Part shown: in pieces, positions 40,976-52,001 of the stretch
Layout of the letters: each line of letters starts with the position of its first letter
Position numbering within the stretch: position 1 is the first letter of the stretch
Source of the DNA: Hymenobacter latericoloratus
Lineage (GTDB): Bacteria; Bacteroidota; Bacteroidia; Cytophagales; Hymenobacteraceae
Length of the DNA: 64,000 bases
NCBI RefSeq assembly: GCF_014199535.1
Contig: NZ_JACHNV010000004.1
Coordinates: 62,001 to 126,000, forward strand
Reading direction: 5' to 3'
Notes under the pieces: generated by a model
Seen by the model: only the letters and a program-made list of their open reading frames with translations
Database searches by the model: none
Told to the model about the DNA's origin: nothing
Position numbers and translations under genes: made by a program

Positions 40976-43318
40976 TTAGATATCCTCTTCATTGAGGTCC
41001 TCCAGCTCCACCTGGTTCAGCTTCTGCTCGTAGGGAATTGTGTCGCGGGCACCAGCGCCGTTGTAGTAGCGGGAGCAGTCGATTTCCACGCCCAAGGGTT
41101 TGGTAGGCTTCGGGAAGGGACCGGTGTTGATGTCAATTGATTTATCGGCGTAGGTTTTACGCATAAACAGACCGTAAATAGGCAGGGCCAGCCGTGAGCC
41201 TTGCCCATAAGCGCCCGTCCGGAAGTGAATGCTCCGGTCCTCGCCTCCTACCCACATACCGCACACCAAGTCCGGGGTCAGGCCCATAAACCAGCCATCG
41301 GAGTAGTTGGACGTAGTGCCGGTTTTGGCGCCCATTTCGTAGGGAAACTTAAAGCCATTTTTCAGGATAATGCTGGTGCCGCCCTGCTCCTCGGTGGCTC
41401 CGCGCAGCATATGCGTCATCAGGTAAGCCGTTTCTTCGCTGAGGGCCTCGCGGGTTTGCGGCACAAACTCGCGCAGCACGTTGCCGTTCTTGTCCTCAAT
41501 GCGCGTCACCATCATAGGAGCCGTCCAGATGCCCTTGTTCACGAAGGTGCTGTAGGCCCCGGCCAGCTCGTAAATGCTTACATCAGAGGAGCCGAACCCT
41601 ACTGCTGGCACCGCTTCAATGGGTGAGGTAATGCCTAGCCGCTTGGCGTAGCTGACCACGGTTTCCGGCCCGAGCTTTTGTACCAGCCAGGCCGTAATAG
41701 AGTTCATGGAGCGGGCCAGAGCCTGGCGCAGGGTAAATACGCGGCCGGAGTAGCTGCCCTCGAAGTTTTTAGGAGTGTAGGCGGGCCGGCCACGCTCCGC
41801 GGGGAAAGTGGTGGCTACATCGGGCCGCTGATAGCACGGCGAGTAGCCTTGGTCGATGGCAGCTACGTACACGAAGGGCTTGAACGTGGAACCCGGCTGG
41901 CGCTTGCCCTGCTTGACGTGGTCGTACTTGATGTACTTGAAATTGATGCCCCCGACCCAGGCTTTCACCTGCCCGTTGAGCGGGTTCATGGCCATAAATC
42001 CGGAGTGCAGCAGCCGCTTGTAGTACGCCAGCGAGTCCATCGGCGACATCAGCACCTCTTTTTCGCCCCCATTCCAGGTAAACACCTTCATGCGGTATTT
42101 CTTGTTGAGGTGGTACTTGATGGAGTCCTTGTTGCCCTCGAACCGGTTCGTGAGTGACCTATACCGTTCCGTGCGCTGAATAGCCGTGGAAAGAAAGTTC
42201 GGAATTACACGGCCGTTTTCGTCGCGCCAGGGCTGCTGGCCTTTCCAGTGGGCATCAAACCACTTCTGCTGCAGCTTCATGTGCTCCGCTACGGCCGACT
42301 CGGCGTACTTCTGCATGCGCGAATCAATGGTGGTATAGATTTTTAGCCCGTCGGCGTACAGGTCGTGGTCGGTTTCCTTGGCCCACTGGCGCAGCATTTT
42401 GCTAACCTCAACCCGGAAGTAAGGGGCAATGCCTTCATTTTGGTTTTCAACATTGTAGCGCAGCACAATGGGCTTGAGCGTATCGGCTTGCAGGCTCTGG
42501 GCATCCAGGTAGCCGTATTTGTGCATCTGGCGGAGCACCCAGTTCCGGCGGGCGCGGGAACGGGCCGGGTTAAACTTAGGGCTGAACCGCGACGGAGCAT
42601 TCAGTACCCCGACCAGGGTAGCCGCCTCGGGCCGGGTCAGCTGCTTCGGCGACTTGCTAAAGAACGTTTTGGCCGCCGTATTGATACCGAAGGCATTAGA
42701 GCCGTAGTCGTTGGTGTTCAGGTACATGCGCAAAATTTCGCGCTTGGTGTAGCTGCGTTCCAGCCGCACGGCCAAAATCCATTCTTTGGTTTTGGTAATC
42801 AGCATGCGCAGGCCCGGAATGTCGTTCAGCTTGCCGTCGTTCAGGTCATCACGCGTGCGGAACAACACCTTGGCCAGCTGCTGGGTAAGCGTAGAGCCCC
42901 CGCCCCCGCTACCCCCCGTCAGCAGACCAGCCGCCACCCGGCCCGTGGCCTTAGGGTCAATGCCCGAGTGTTCCTCAAAACGGGCGTCTTCGGTGGCAAT
43001 CAGGGCATCTACCAGGTGTTGAGGCAAGTCTTCGTACTCGGCAGGGGTACGGTTTTCCCGGAAGTACTTGCCCATCAGTACCCCGTCAGCCGAGTAAATT
43101 TCAGAGGCCAGCTCACTGCGCGGGTTTTCGAGCGTCTTCAGGTTGGGCATGCGCCCAAACAGGTTTAGGAAATTAACGCTGACCGCCAGCACGTAGAGCG
43201 CCAGGCCCAGGGCGCCGGCGCCGAACAGCATCCATAGCAAACGGCTCCAGGCAGTGAAGCGCCCCGGCTGATTGGTTTTTCGAAAAGAAGACTTTGACTT
43301 CGTGGCAGATTGAGCCAT
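40976..43318 (-). CDS. Class A penicillin-binding protein (PBP1A-like)
   Basis: This 780-residue bifunctional enzyme polymerises glycan strands and cross-links peptides of peptidoglycan. A membrane anchor (about 25-48) is followed by the GT51 glycosyltransferase with EDARFEEHSGID and STLTQQLAK. The transpeptidase has the nucleophile S477 in GSTFKPF, then SMNS and KTGTT. The start at 43318 gives a short basic cytoplasmic tail; the longer open frame crosses a palindrome. It follows the T9SS gene porW by 82 bases on the same strand, separated by a strong hairpin. The C-terminus is acidic. Confidence 0.95.
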   Translation of the reverse strand: MAQSATKSKSSFRKTNQPGRFTAWSRLLWMLFGAGALGLALYVLAVSVNFLNLFGRMPNLKTLENPRSELASEIYSADGVLMGKYFRENRTPAEYEDLPQHLVDALIATEDARFEEHSGIDPKATGRVAAGLLTGGSGGGGSTLTQQLAKVLFRTRDDLNDGKLNDIPGLRMLITKTKEWILAVRLERSYTKREILRMYLNTNDYGSNAFGINTAAKTFFSKSPKQLTRPEAATLVGVLNAPSRFSPKFNPARSRARRNWVLRQMHKYGYLDAQSLQADTLKPIVLRYNVENQNEGIAPYFRVEVSKMLRQWAKETDHDLYADGLKIYTTIDSRMQKYAESAVAEHMKLQQKWFDAHWKGQQPWRDENGRVIPNFLSTAIQRTERYRSLTNRFEGNKDSIKYHLNKKYRMKVFTWNGGEKEVLMSPMDSLAYYKRLLHSGFMAMNPLNGQVKAWVGGINFKYIKYDHVKQGKRQPGSTFKPFVYVAAIDQGYSPCYQRPDVATTFPAERGRPAYTPKNFEGSYSGRVFTLRQALARSMNSITAWLVQKLGPETVVSYAKRLGITSPIEAVPAVGFGSSDVSIYELAGAYSTFVNKGIWTAPMMVTRIEDKNGNVLREFVPQTREALSEETAYLMTHMLRGATEEQGGTSIILKNGFKFPYEMGAKTGTTSNYSDGWFMGLTPDLVCGMWVGGEDRSIHFRTGAYGQGSRLALPIYGLFMRKTYADKSIDINTGPFPKPTKPLGVEIDCSRYYNGAGARDTIPYEQKLNQVELEDLNEEDI

Positions 43319-43335
43319 TGCAAGAGAACGTACTA

Positions 43336-43394
43336 GAGCTGCTGGCTGATGCTCTACCCAACTACCAACGGGGTAGGGCATCAGCCAGCAGCTC
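43336..43394. repeat. Long hairpin between porW and the PBP gene
   Basis: GAGCTGCTGGCTGATGC at 43336 and GCATCAGCCAGCAGCTC ending at 43394 are exact complements; the stem continues over CTACCC / GGGTAG with one mismatch around a short loop. It begins seven bases after the porW stop on the minus strand and has no T-run, so attenuation or mRNA protection is as likely as termination. Confidence 0.75.
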
Positions 43395-43400
43395 AATCAT

Positions 43401-46400
43401 TTATTTAGAGTAGCTCTGCTGATAGAAACGCTGATATTCCTCAGGGTTCTGGCTTTGCAGCAGGAGTGGCAAGTTATCAATACTGATGATGAGGGTTTGG
43501 TAACCCGCGCCCCGCAACTTGCTGAGCGGCGACTGAGGACCGCGCAGCTTAAGAGCATAGCTTTGGGCAATTTTGGCGGTGGGCAGCGGCTCAATAAGAA
43601 CCAGCTCCTGCGTAGCCCCCAGCGCCTGCCGCCGCACCTGCAAGCTGCTGGACTTGAAGTAGCGCCCGTTATATGCCCCCAGTTGCGTGACAATGTCAGC
43701 CAGGGCTGGCGCATCCTGGGGCAGCAGCAAAACTACAGCGTGGGCCGCGTTTACGTTCACCTTGTATGGGGTAGCCGCCGGAGTACTTGGTACGGCAGCC
43801 GTGCTACTTGGGGCCGGAGCGGGGGTAGGAGGAGCGGATGTAGGAGCAGTAGGGTTGGGAGTAACCACCGGCGTGTTGCCCGTGGCAGTAGGGGGCGCCA
43901 GCGGCGGGTTAGCGGCTACCGGTTTGGGAGCGGCCACCACCTTTTTGCCCCGGGCCCGCGCCTGCGCGGCAGCCATGCGCGCTGCTTTGGCCTCATCTAC
44001 CACCGGGGCAGGTACAGGAACGGGCGCTGACGGCGTAACGGCTACGGAAGCCGGCACCTCGGTTGGTGCAGACGTGAGCGGTATGCTGCCCGTAGCGGAC
44101 TCCGGGCGGGCTGGTGCGGGTGTAGCGGCTGGTGCAGCGGAAGGAGTGGGGATAGTGGCCGTAGCTGCCGGCTTCGGAGGGGCCGGGGCGGCTGGTGACT
44201 CGTTTTCCCCGTAGAAAATACGCATGCGGTTTTCTACTTCTCCCGGCCGGAACATAGATACCACCGGCTTATCCGTAGAAGCCAGGGCCCCGGTAATCTG
44301 GCCATCTGCCTGCTGCTTGTAGGTGTTGAGCAGGGTAGCGGCCTGAGGTGCCAGCGGGCTTTCGGGGTAGTCCTGGTAGAACTTCTCTACTGCGGCTTTG
44401 GCCGTGAGCGGGGGCTGGGTCCGGATGGTAAGCAGCGTGTTGATAAACGCAATCCGGTCGTTGAGGTCATTTTCCGGGAACTGCTGGCGGGCCCGGGCCA
44501 GCACGGCCGCCGATTTCTTAAAATCCTGGTTTTTGTAGAAGGCAAAGGCAGAATCAACCAGCACGGCCACCTTGGCATTGGCTACGGAGGTGCGCCGCAG
44601 GTACTCCGGATCAGCTACCAGCTTCGCGTAGGAAGAGTTGGGGTAGCCTTGGCGTAGGCGCTGGGCGTAGCCTTCGGTCTTTTCGGCATTGCCCTGCTCT
44701 TTATGCAGCAGGTAAAGAATATACAGCGTTTCCGGGGCGTGCTGCCCTTGTGGGTAGCGCGTCAGCAGATTTTCATACGTCTCAATAGCCCGCGCCGGCT
44801 CCCGCAGCTGCTGGTTGTATATACCGCCCAAGGCGTACAGCGCCTCCTCAGTCTGGACGGCCGATTGTTGCCGTTGCGCCTCGCTCAGCGGAATGTTCTG
44901 GCGGTATTGCTCCACCAGTGCCCGAACCTGTTGCGCTGGGTCTGGGGCAGAAGCCGGTACCGCGCCCAGCCCTCCCGCTCCATTTACGGTAGTGCTGGCA
45001 TTACCGGCAATGCTGACCGGTACGTTGCCTCCCCGGGCAGTAACCGGCGAGCTGCTGGCCTGGCTGACCGTGCGCCAGTTGTCCTGCAGCGGCCGGTCGC
45101 CCCAGCGCCGGATAAAATCGTTACGGGCTGTTCCCAGGGAGGTAGGGTTATCGAAGTACCATTTGATGCCGGTGTTGCCCACCAGAAAATCATCGGTATT
45201 TACCTCGGGCTGCAGATCCCGGCTTGTGCTGATGCCCGTTAGCTGCTGTCCTGCGCGCTGCTCTTGCCGCGCCTGCTGCGCTGCCAGCTGCTCGGCCGCC
45301 CGGCGCTGAGCTTCCAGCTCTGCCTGGGCGTAGGAGGTCAGGCGGGTGCGCAAGGTAGCCGAATCCAGCCGGGCCAGGGTCTGCAGGCTGTCCTGAGTTT
45401 CTATAATTGTTAGCTGCTGGGCAAAGTCCTTGAGCACGGCAGCCCGCTCCGAAATGGCAGCGTACTCGGGCGCCTCGCGCGGCAAGGCCTGCACCGTGCT
45501 GTCGTAATAGGCAGCCGCAAGCCGGTACTTCTGTAGGTTTTCGTAGTAGATGCGCCCGCTCAGCAAATAGACGTAGGACTTTTGCGTGCGGTTGGCGGAA
45601 GGCGTACGTGCTGACTTCTCCAGCAAGGCCAGCGCCGCCGGGTAGCGCTGCTGGCGATACTCCAGCCGCGCCATTTCGTAGTAAATCTTGTCGCGGTACT
45701 CTTTGTTGTTGGCGTTTTTCAGCAGCTTGGCGAAGTACTTGTCCAGCCGCGCCCGGTCGGTTTGGTTCAGGTCCGACACCTGCCCTAGCATGAGCTTGCT
45801 AAAGAAATCCAACTCGTAGGGCGGATTCTTTTTCAGAATCTGGTTGAGTTGAGCGTACGCCTTCTGGTCCTGGCCCTGGGCCTGGTAGAGCTGGGCCAGA
45901 ATGTAGCGCGTCCGCGACTGTTCATTCTTCGGCTCAATGTAGGGAATGGCCTTCTCCAGGTTCTCAATGGCCCGGTCCTGTTCGCCGGTTAGCAGATAAA
46001 ACTCGGCCCGGGTCAGGAACAGCTCCCGGGCGTTGGGCAGCGTGCCTTCTTCCTTGTCCAGGATATCCGATACGGCCGCCGCATTTTCCAGTTCCTTCGT
46101 GGCCAGGAAGGTGCGCATCAGCCAAATCAGGGCCTCGTGCCGGGCATTGGCGTCCTTGCTGGTGGTATTGACGTACTTAAACGTCTTGGCGGCGTCCTCA
46201 TACTCCTTTTTGTAGTAGCGGGCCTTGCCTACCAAGATGTAGCTGTCGTCGGTCCAGTCGGAGCCCGGCCGGTGCTGGATGGGAAGAGAAGCCTTCTTGA
46301 TAATGTCTTCCAGGTCGGCCGTAACCCGGCCAACCGTAGCGTCATCCAAAGTAGGAAATAGGGGTAGGACGCGGTTGTAGTCGTTGAGGCGGGCCTTATA

Positions 46401-46634
46401 TAACGTGGCCTCCGTGGCCTTCATTTTCTCGCGGGCCAGGAAATAAGCATTGTCGCGGGCCACCACGTTATCGTAGGCATGTCCTACTAAGGATGGCCGC
46501 TCGGAGGCACAGCCAGCCACCACAGCCGCCAGCAGAAGAGCGGCGGCCGGAACAGATAGGTTGCGCAGAAACAGGGAAGTTGTCGTCGTCAAAGCAGCGG
46601 AAAGCTGAGGGCGGAAAGTGCGGACAGAAAACAC
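43401..46634 (-). CDS. porW: T9SS/gliding lipoprotein PorW/SprE (TPR protein)
   Basis: PorW/SprE is a periplasmic TPR lipoprotein that helps link the type IX secretion motor to the outer-membrane machinery. From the GTG at 46634 it has 1077 residues and a lipoprotein signal with C42 (VVAGC). The mature start (ERPSLVGHAYDNVVARDNAYF) and about ten TPR-like helix pairs fit the family. A long Pro/Ala-rich linker (roughly 800-950) and a closing domain ending PEEYQRFYQQSYSK follow. No ATG precedes the signal; TTG 46592 (shorter, 28-residue signal) or TTG 46676 are alternatives. It is divergent from the ATP synthase operon, an arrangement I believe is common in Bacteroidota. Confidence 0.87.
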   Translation of the reverse strand: MFSVRTFRPQLSAALTTTTSLFLRNLSVPAAALLLAAVVAGCASERPSLVGHAYDNVVARDNAYFLAREKMKATEATLYKARLNDYNRVLPLFPTLDDATVGRVTADLEDIIKKASLPIQHRPGSDWTDDSYILVGKARYYKKEYEDAAKTFKYVNTTSKDANARHEALIWLMRTFLATKELENAAAVSDILDKEEGTLPNARELFLTRAEFYLLTGEQDRAIENLEKAIPYIEPKNEQSRTRYILAQLYQAQGQDQKAYAQLNQILKKNPPYELDFFSKLMLGQVSDLNQTDRARLDKYFAKLLKNANNKEYRDKIYYEMARLEYRQQRYPAALALLEKSARTPSANRTQKSYVYLLSGRIYYENLQKYRLAAAYYDSTVQALPREAPEYAAISERAAVLKDFAQQLTIIETQDSLQTLARLDSATLRTRLTSYAQAELEAQRRAAEQLAAQQARQEQRAGQQLTGISTSRDLQPEVNTDDFLVGNTGIKWYFDNPTSLGTARNDFIRRWGDRPLQDNWRTVSQASSSPVTARGGNVPVSIAGNASTTVNGAGGLGAVPASAPDPAQQVRALVEQYRQNIPLSEAQRQQSAVQTEEALYALGGIYNQQLREPARAIETYENLLTRYPQGQHAPETLYILYLLHKEQGNAEKTEGYAQRLRQGYPNSSYAKLVADPEYLRRTSVANAKVAVLVDSAFAFYKNQDFKKSAAVLARARQQFPENDLNDRIAFINTLLTIRTQPPLTAKAAVEKFYQDYPESPLAPQAATLLNTYKQQADGQITGALASTDKPVVSMFRPGEVENRMRIFYGENESPAAPAPPKPAATATIPTPSAAPAATPAPARPESATGSIPLTSAPTEVPASVAVTPSAPVPVPAPVVDEAKAARMAAAQARARGKKVVAAPKPVAANPPLAPPTATGNTPVVTPNPTAPTSAPPTPAPAPSSTAAVPSTPAATPYKVNVNAAHAVVLLLPQDAPALADIVTQLGAYNGRYFKSSSLQVRRQALGATQELVLIEPLPTAKIAQSYALKLRGPQSPLSKLRGAGYQTLIISIDNLPLLLQSQNPEEYQRFYQQSYSK

Positions 46635-46690
46635 GGGCGCCAGCCTAATTCGTTCGGCCGGCCGTGCTTCCCTCAACGTAGCAAGCAGAG

Positions 46691-46698
46691 TAAAAGTA
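46691..46698 (-). promoter_or_regulatory. TACTTTTA promoter box for porW
   Basis: On the minus strand TACTTTTA, a one-mismatch TAnnTTTG box, lies about 55 bases before the GTG start of porW. Confidence 0.35.
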
Positions 46699-46762
46699 CA
46701 GGTTTCCGCCCGGACCCGCCATGCCTGCTACTGGCCGGCTCAACTCCTAACGCTGTGCCGCG

Positions 46763-46770
46763 TAGCTTTG
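46763..46770 (+). promoter_or_regulatory. TAGCTTTG promoter box for the ATP synthase operon
   Basis: An exact TAnnTTTG box, 26 bases before the atpZ ATG. It is back to back with the porW promoter box, about 65 bases away. Confidence 0.5.
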
Positions 46771-46796
46771 TGTTCCTACCCCCATCTGCCGCCCGT

Positions 46797-47048
46797 ATGT
46801 CTGCTTCTTTCCCTCCCTCAGAGCCGCGCCCTGATTCTGAAGGCAACTCTGACCGGATGCGCGCCGTGGCCCGCTACTCCGGTATTGCCGCCCAAATGAT
46901 AGCTACCATCGGCCTGAGCACCTGGGCCGGCTATTGGCTCGATAAGCACTTTCAAACCAAAACGCCCTGGTTTACCCTAAGCCTGATGCTGCTGGGCCTG
47001 TTTGCGGCCCTATATAATGTAATCCGCTCCGTCACGAAAGAGCACTAA
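46797..47048 (+). CDS. atpZ: AtpZ/AtpI-like small membrane protein
   Basis: This 83-residue protein at the head of the ATP synthase operon has two membrane helices (about 28-44 and 54-74) with the family pattern GIAAQMIATIGLSTWAGYWLDKHF. AtpZ-type proteins assist assembly of the rotor ring or carry Ca/Mg. ATG 46797 is preferred to the open frame from 46755, whose first codons overlap the promoter box. Confidence 0.85.
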   Translation: MSASFPPSEPRPDSEGNSDRMRAVARYSGIAAQMIATIGLSTWAGYWLDKHFQTKTPWFTLSLMLLGLFAALYNVIRSVTKEH

Positions 47049-47170
47049 AGAGCGGCTACTGCATAGCCGGCTTCAGCCTGAGCGACCAGACCGCAGATCA
47101 AGCTCTTCTTCGCTGAAAGTCCCGCATTTGCCCGTCACATCAGCCATACGCATCCTACCCTTCACTTGCC

Positions 47171-47578
47171 TTGAAACCCTTTCTCCGTCCCTATCTGCTC
47201 TTCTGCCTGCTACTCGGGTTTGCGCTCTATGCTCTCTACTCCCAGTTCGGCCCGCGCATTGTGCATCCGTTTACGGTGTACACCTTCAGCTTTTTTGCCC
47301 TGCTCACCTTGCTGACCTATTGGATTACGGCAAAGCTGGTGCAAGCCAACGCACAAAACTTTATGGTCGCGTATTTCGGGAGTATGGTTGCACGCCTGCT
47401 TTTGTCGCTTACGCTGGTGCTGGTGTACCTTTTTGCCGGCGGAGGCCGGGAAGGCAACGGGCAGTGGGCGTTTTTAGGCAGCTTCTTCCTGTTGTATTTT
47501 CTCTTTACCGGGTTTGAAGTCTGGAGCGTTCTGACTAACTTGCGCCCGTTTTCAAAACCGGGTGAAACCACAAAATGA
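47171..47578 (+). CDS. Small membrane protein of the ATP synthase operon
   Basis: This 135-residue protein has about four hydrophobic helices (for example FCLLLGFALYALYSQFG and LLLSLTLVLVYLFAGG) and a charged C-terminus. It lies between atpZ and atpB where many Bacteroidota have a small, poorly conserved membrane protein that probably replaces AtpI. The start is TTG at 47171, as no ATG precedes the first helix. It ends 33 bases before atpB. The function is inferred from position only. Confidence 0.7.
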   Translation: MKPFLRPYLLFCLLLGFALYALYSQFGPRIVHPFTVYTFSFFALLTLLTYWITAKLVQANAQNFMVAYFGSMVARLLLSLTLVLVYLFAGGGREGNGQWAFLGSFFLLYFLFTGFEVWSVLTNLRPFSKPGETTK

Positions 47579-47611
47579 AGATTTTGTGAAAATGTCCCTA
47601 ACCCCCTCTGA

Positions 47612-48682
47612 ATGAAGCGCTTACTTTTAGCTCTCTTGTGCCTGTTCTCGTTCTCGGTGTACGCCAACGAACCGACCTCTACGCAGGAGGAAGCCACGGA
47701 TAAGGAGGCCTTCAGCCCAGGCGAGATGATTCTGCATCACATTGGCGATGCGCATGAGTGGCATTTCGCTACCCTGGGCGATGAAGAGCATGGCACGCAC
47801 CTGACCCTTCCGCTTCCGGTTATTGCCTTCCGGCCCGGTAAAGGCCTAAGCGTATTCTCTTCCTCACAGCTGGCCGAGGGCAAAACCTACGACGGCCTGA
47901 AGCTGGAGCATGAACACCTGGTGTCAGAGGATGGCAGCAAGGTATACGACTTCTCAATTACCAAGAACGTAGCCTCCCTGATGCTGAGCGCAGCCTTGCT
48001 GCTGCTCGTGTTTACCTCCGTGGCGCGGGGCTATGCCAAGCGCGGTTCGGGAGCTCCCAAAGGTATCCAATCCTTCTTCGAGCCTATTATTGTCTTTGTT
48101 CGCGACGAGGTAGCCAAGAAGTCTATCGGCCCGAAGTATGAGCGCTACATGCCTTACCTGCTGACGGTGTTCTTCTTTATCTGGTTCAATAACCTGCTGG
48201 GTCTGGTACCCGGCGGCGCTAACCTTACCGGCAACATTGCCGTGACGCTGACCTTGGCTGTGCTGACCCTGCTCATCACCCTGTTCAGCTCCAACAAGAA
48301 CTACTGGCACCACATCTTCGCTACCCCCGGCGTACCGAAGGCCCTGCTGCCCATCATGATTCCGGTAGAAATCATCGGCATCTTTGTAAAGCCCTTCTCC
48401 CTGATGGTGCGTTTGTTTGCCAACATCACGGCCGGCCACATTGTAATTCTGAGCTTTATCTCGCTCATCTTCATCTTCCGCAACATTGGTGTAGCCCCCG
48501 TAACGCTGGCTTTCGGTCTGTTCATTAACATGCTCGAATTGCTGGTAGCTATTCTGCAGGCCTACATCTTCACCCTGCTGACGGCCATGTACATCGGTGG
48601 CGCGGTAGAGGAACACCACGATGCGGATTACCAGATGGGTGGTGGCAATGGCGCCGATGAGGCCCACGCCCACGCTCACTAA
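47612..48682 (+). CDS. atpB: F-type ATP synthase subunit a
   Basis: Subunit a holds the proton half-channels beside the c-ring. The protein has 356 residues, longer than in E. coli because of a signal peptide (ends VYAN) and a periplasmic domain of about 110 residues, both usual in Bacteroidota. The essential arginine is in SLMVRLFANITAGH, and the last helices carry NMLELLVAILQAYIFTLL. The C-terminal tail is His/Asp-rich (ADEAHAHAH). Confidence 0.96.
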   Translation: MKRLLLALLCLFSFSVYANEPTSTQEEATDKEAFSPGEMILHHIGDAHEWHFATLGDEEHGTHLTLPLPVIAFRPGKGLSVFSSSQLAEGKTYDGLKLEHEHLVSEDGSKVYDFSITKNVASLMLSAALLLLVFTSVARGYAKRGSGAPKGIQSFFEPIIVFVRDEVAKKSIGPKYERYMPYLLTVFFFIWFNNLLGLVPGGANLTGNIAVTLTLAVLTLLITLFSSNKNYWHHIFATPGVPKALLPIMIPVEIIGIFVKPFSLMVRLFANITAGHIVILSFISLIFIFRNIGVAPVTLAFGLFINMLELLVAILQAYIFTLLTAMYIGGAVEEHHDADYQMGGGNGADEAHAHAH

Positions 48683-48699
48683 GCTTTTACCACCCCTGA

Positions 48700-48993
<294 letters not shown>

Positions 48994-49014
48994 GGATAGA
49001 GGTAGTACAGGAGC

Positions 49015-49056
49015 AGCCCGCTGCGCGCGTCGCTTCAGCGCACGGCGTAGCGGGCT
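49015..49056 (+). terminator. Hairpin between atpE and atpF (attenuator or partial terminator)
   Basis: AGCCCGCT (49015-49022) pairs with AGCGGGCT (49049-49056), followed by GTCTTGGCTTTTC. In the middle of the operon it would leave more atpE mRNA than atpF mRNA, matching the rotor's need for many c subunits. Confidence 0.55.
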
Positions 49057-49162
49057 GTCTTGGCTTTTCTGGTGCCAGTCAGTAGGCGCGTAACAGGCGG
49101 GACTTCCGTCTTTCCTGCCTCGGTTATCAGATTCTCTTATTTCCTACCTACTAGTTTCTACG

Positions 49163-49657
49163 ATGCAAATTGTAACGCCCGAATTAGGCCTGATTTTCTG
49201 GCAGCTGGTGATTTTCGGCATCGTGCTGCTGCTGTTGCGTGCCTTTGCCTGGAAGCCCATCCTGAGCTCCCTGAAGGAGCGGGAAAGCTCCATCGAAGGT
49301 GCCCTGCGCATGGCCGACCAAGCCAAGCTGGAAATGCAACAGCTGAAAGCCGGCAACGAAAAGCTGCTGGCCGATGCCCGCATGGAGCGCGACCGGATTC
49401 TGAAGGAAGCCACCGACGTTTCCAACCAGCTGATTGAGCAAGCCAAAACCAAGGCTACCGAAGAAGGCAGCCGTATGATTCTGCAAGCTCGCGAAGCCAT
49501 TCAGAACGAGAAAAACGCGGCGCTGGCGGAGGTAAAAAACACTGCTGCCAAGCTCTCCATTGACATTGCCGAGCGCATCCTGCGCCGGGAGCTGGCCGAC
49601 CAGCCCGCCCAGCAGCAACTCGTGGACTCGTATCTGCAAGAAGTGAAATTGAATTAG
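49163..49657 (+). CDS. atpF: F-type ATP synthase subunit b
   Basis: Subunit b is the stator stalk. The protein has 164 residues: one N-terminal membrane helix (about 9-26, LIFWQLVIFGIVLLLLRAFA) followed by a long charged helix with Ala/Gln/Glu/Lys repeats and the typical closing region AERILRRELAD. The TAG stop is also the first bases of the word-repeat element that fills the gap to atpH. Confidence 0.96.
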   Translation: MQIVTPELGLIFWQLVIFGIVLLLLRAFAWKPILSSLKERESSIEGALRMADQAKLEMQQLKAGNEKLLADARMERDRILKEATDVSNQLIEQAKTKATEEGSRMILQAREAIQNEKNAALAEVKNTAAKLSIDIAERILRRELADQPAQQQLVDSYLQEVKLN

Positions 49658-49742
49658 TAGTAGGTAGTAAGTAGTAGGTATTAGGACGCCGCAAACCGAG
49701 TGTCACTCCTGCTACCAACTACCAGCTACCTAATACCAAACC
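49655..49742. repeat. Word-repeat palindrome (TAGGTAGTA words) between atpF and atpH
   Basis: The left half is TAGTAGTAGGTAGTAAGTAG and then TAGGTATTAGGA. The right half is the loose complement TCCTGCTACCAACTACCAGC and CTACCTAATACC. It begins with the atpF stop codon and ends one base before the atpH ATG, filling the whole gap. Confidence 0.7.
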
Positions 49743-49743
49743 A

Positions 49744-50304
49744 ATGTCTGAACTACGAGTTGCCTCCCGCTACGCGAAGTCGTTGCTGGATCTGGCCGAG
49801 GAGCGTGGGACGCTGGAGCAGGTAAAGCAGGACATGGACTTGTTCACGAAAGTGCTGGACGAGAACCGTGAGCTGCGCCTATTGCTGCGCAACCCCATTG
49901 TGAAGCACGATAAGAAGCTTGCCATCCTGAACGCCGTGTTCTCGGGCAAAGTATCGGAGCTGACCAGCAAGTTCTTTACCATCATCACGCAGAAAAACCG
50001 CGAAAGCGCCCTGGAGTTTATTGGCAGCGAGTTTCAGCGCCAGTACAATCAGCTGCGCGGTGTGCAGCTGGCGGAAGTAACTACGGCTACTCCGCTGGAT
50101 GCTCCTACCCGTCTGCAGGTCGTTCAACTGGTTCGCCAGCAAACCGGCCAGCAGCAGGTAACCCTCACCGAAAAGATAGATCCTTCGCTGATCGGCGGCT
50201 TCGTGCTGCGCATCGGCGACCGGCTCATCGACGACTCGGTTAGCTACCGGTTGCGCAAGCTGCGCACCGAATTCTCGAAGAACCCCTACCAATCCCAACT
50301 ATAA
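49744..50304 (+). CDS. atpH: F-type ATP synthase subunit delta
   Basis: This 186-residue peripheral stalk subunit joins F1 to subunit b. The N-terminal helical domain begins VASRYAKSLLDLAEERG and the C-terminal part ends with GGFVLRIGDRLIDDSVSYRLRKL, both typical. It is followed six bases later by atpA, so translation is probably coupled. The start lies one base after the word-repeat element. Confidence 0.96.
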   Translation: MSELRVASRYAKSLLDLAEERGTLEQVKQDMDLFTKVLDENRELRLLLRNPIVKHDKKLAILNAVFSGKVSELTSKFFTIITQKNRESALEFIGSEFQRQYNQLRGVQLAEVTTATPLDAPTRLQVVQLVRQQTGQQQVTLTEKIDPSLIGGFVLRIGDRLIDDSVSYRLRKLRTEFSKNPYQSQL

Positions 50305-50310
50305 CCCACC

Positions 50311-51891
<1,581 letters not shown>

Positions 51892-51894
<3 letters not shown>

Positions 51895-51993
51895 TTAATA
51901 ATTAAGAATTAGTAATTAAGAATTGGGAGTTGCTGTAGTGGACATCATCGTCTGAGCAGCAATTCCTGATTCTTAATTATTAATTACTAATTG
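51892..51993. repeat. Word-repeat palindrome (AATTAAGAATTA words) between atpA and atpG
   Basis: The left half is TAATTAATAATTAAGAATTA, AGTAATTAAGAATT; the right half is the complement GATTCTTAATTATTAATTAC, TAATTG. It begins with the atpA stop and ends nine bases before the atpG ATG. Its AT content is far above that of the flanking genes. Confidence 0.75.
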
Positions 51994-52001
51994 ACACACG
52001 A

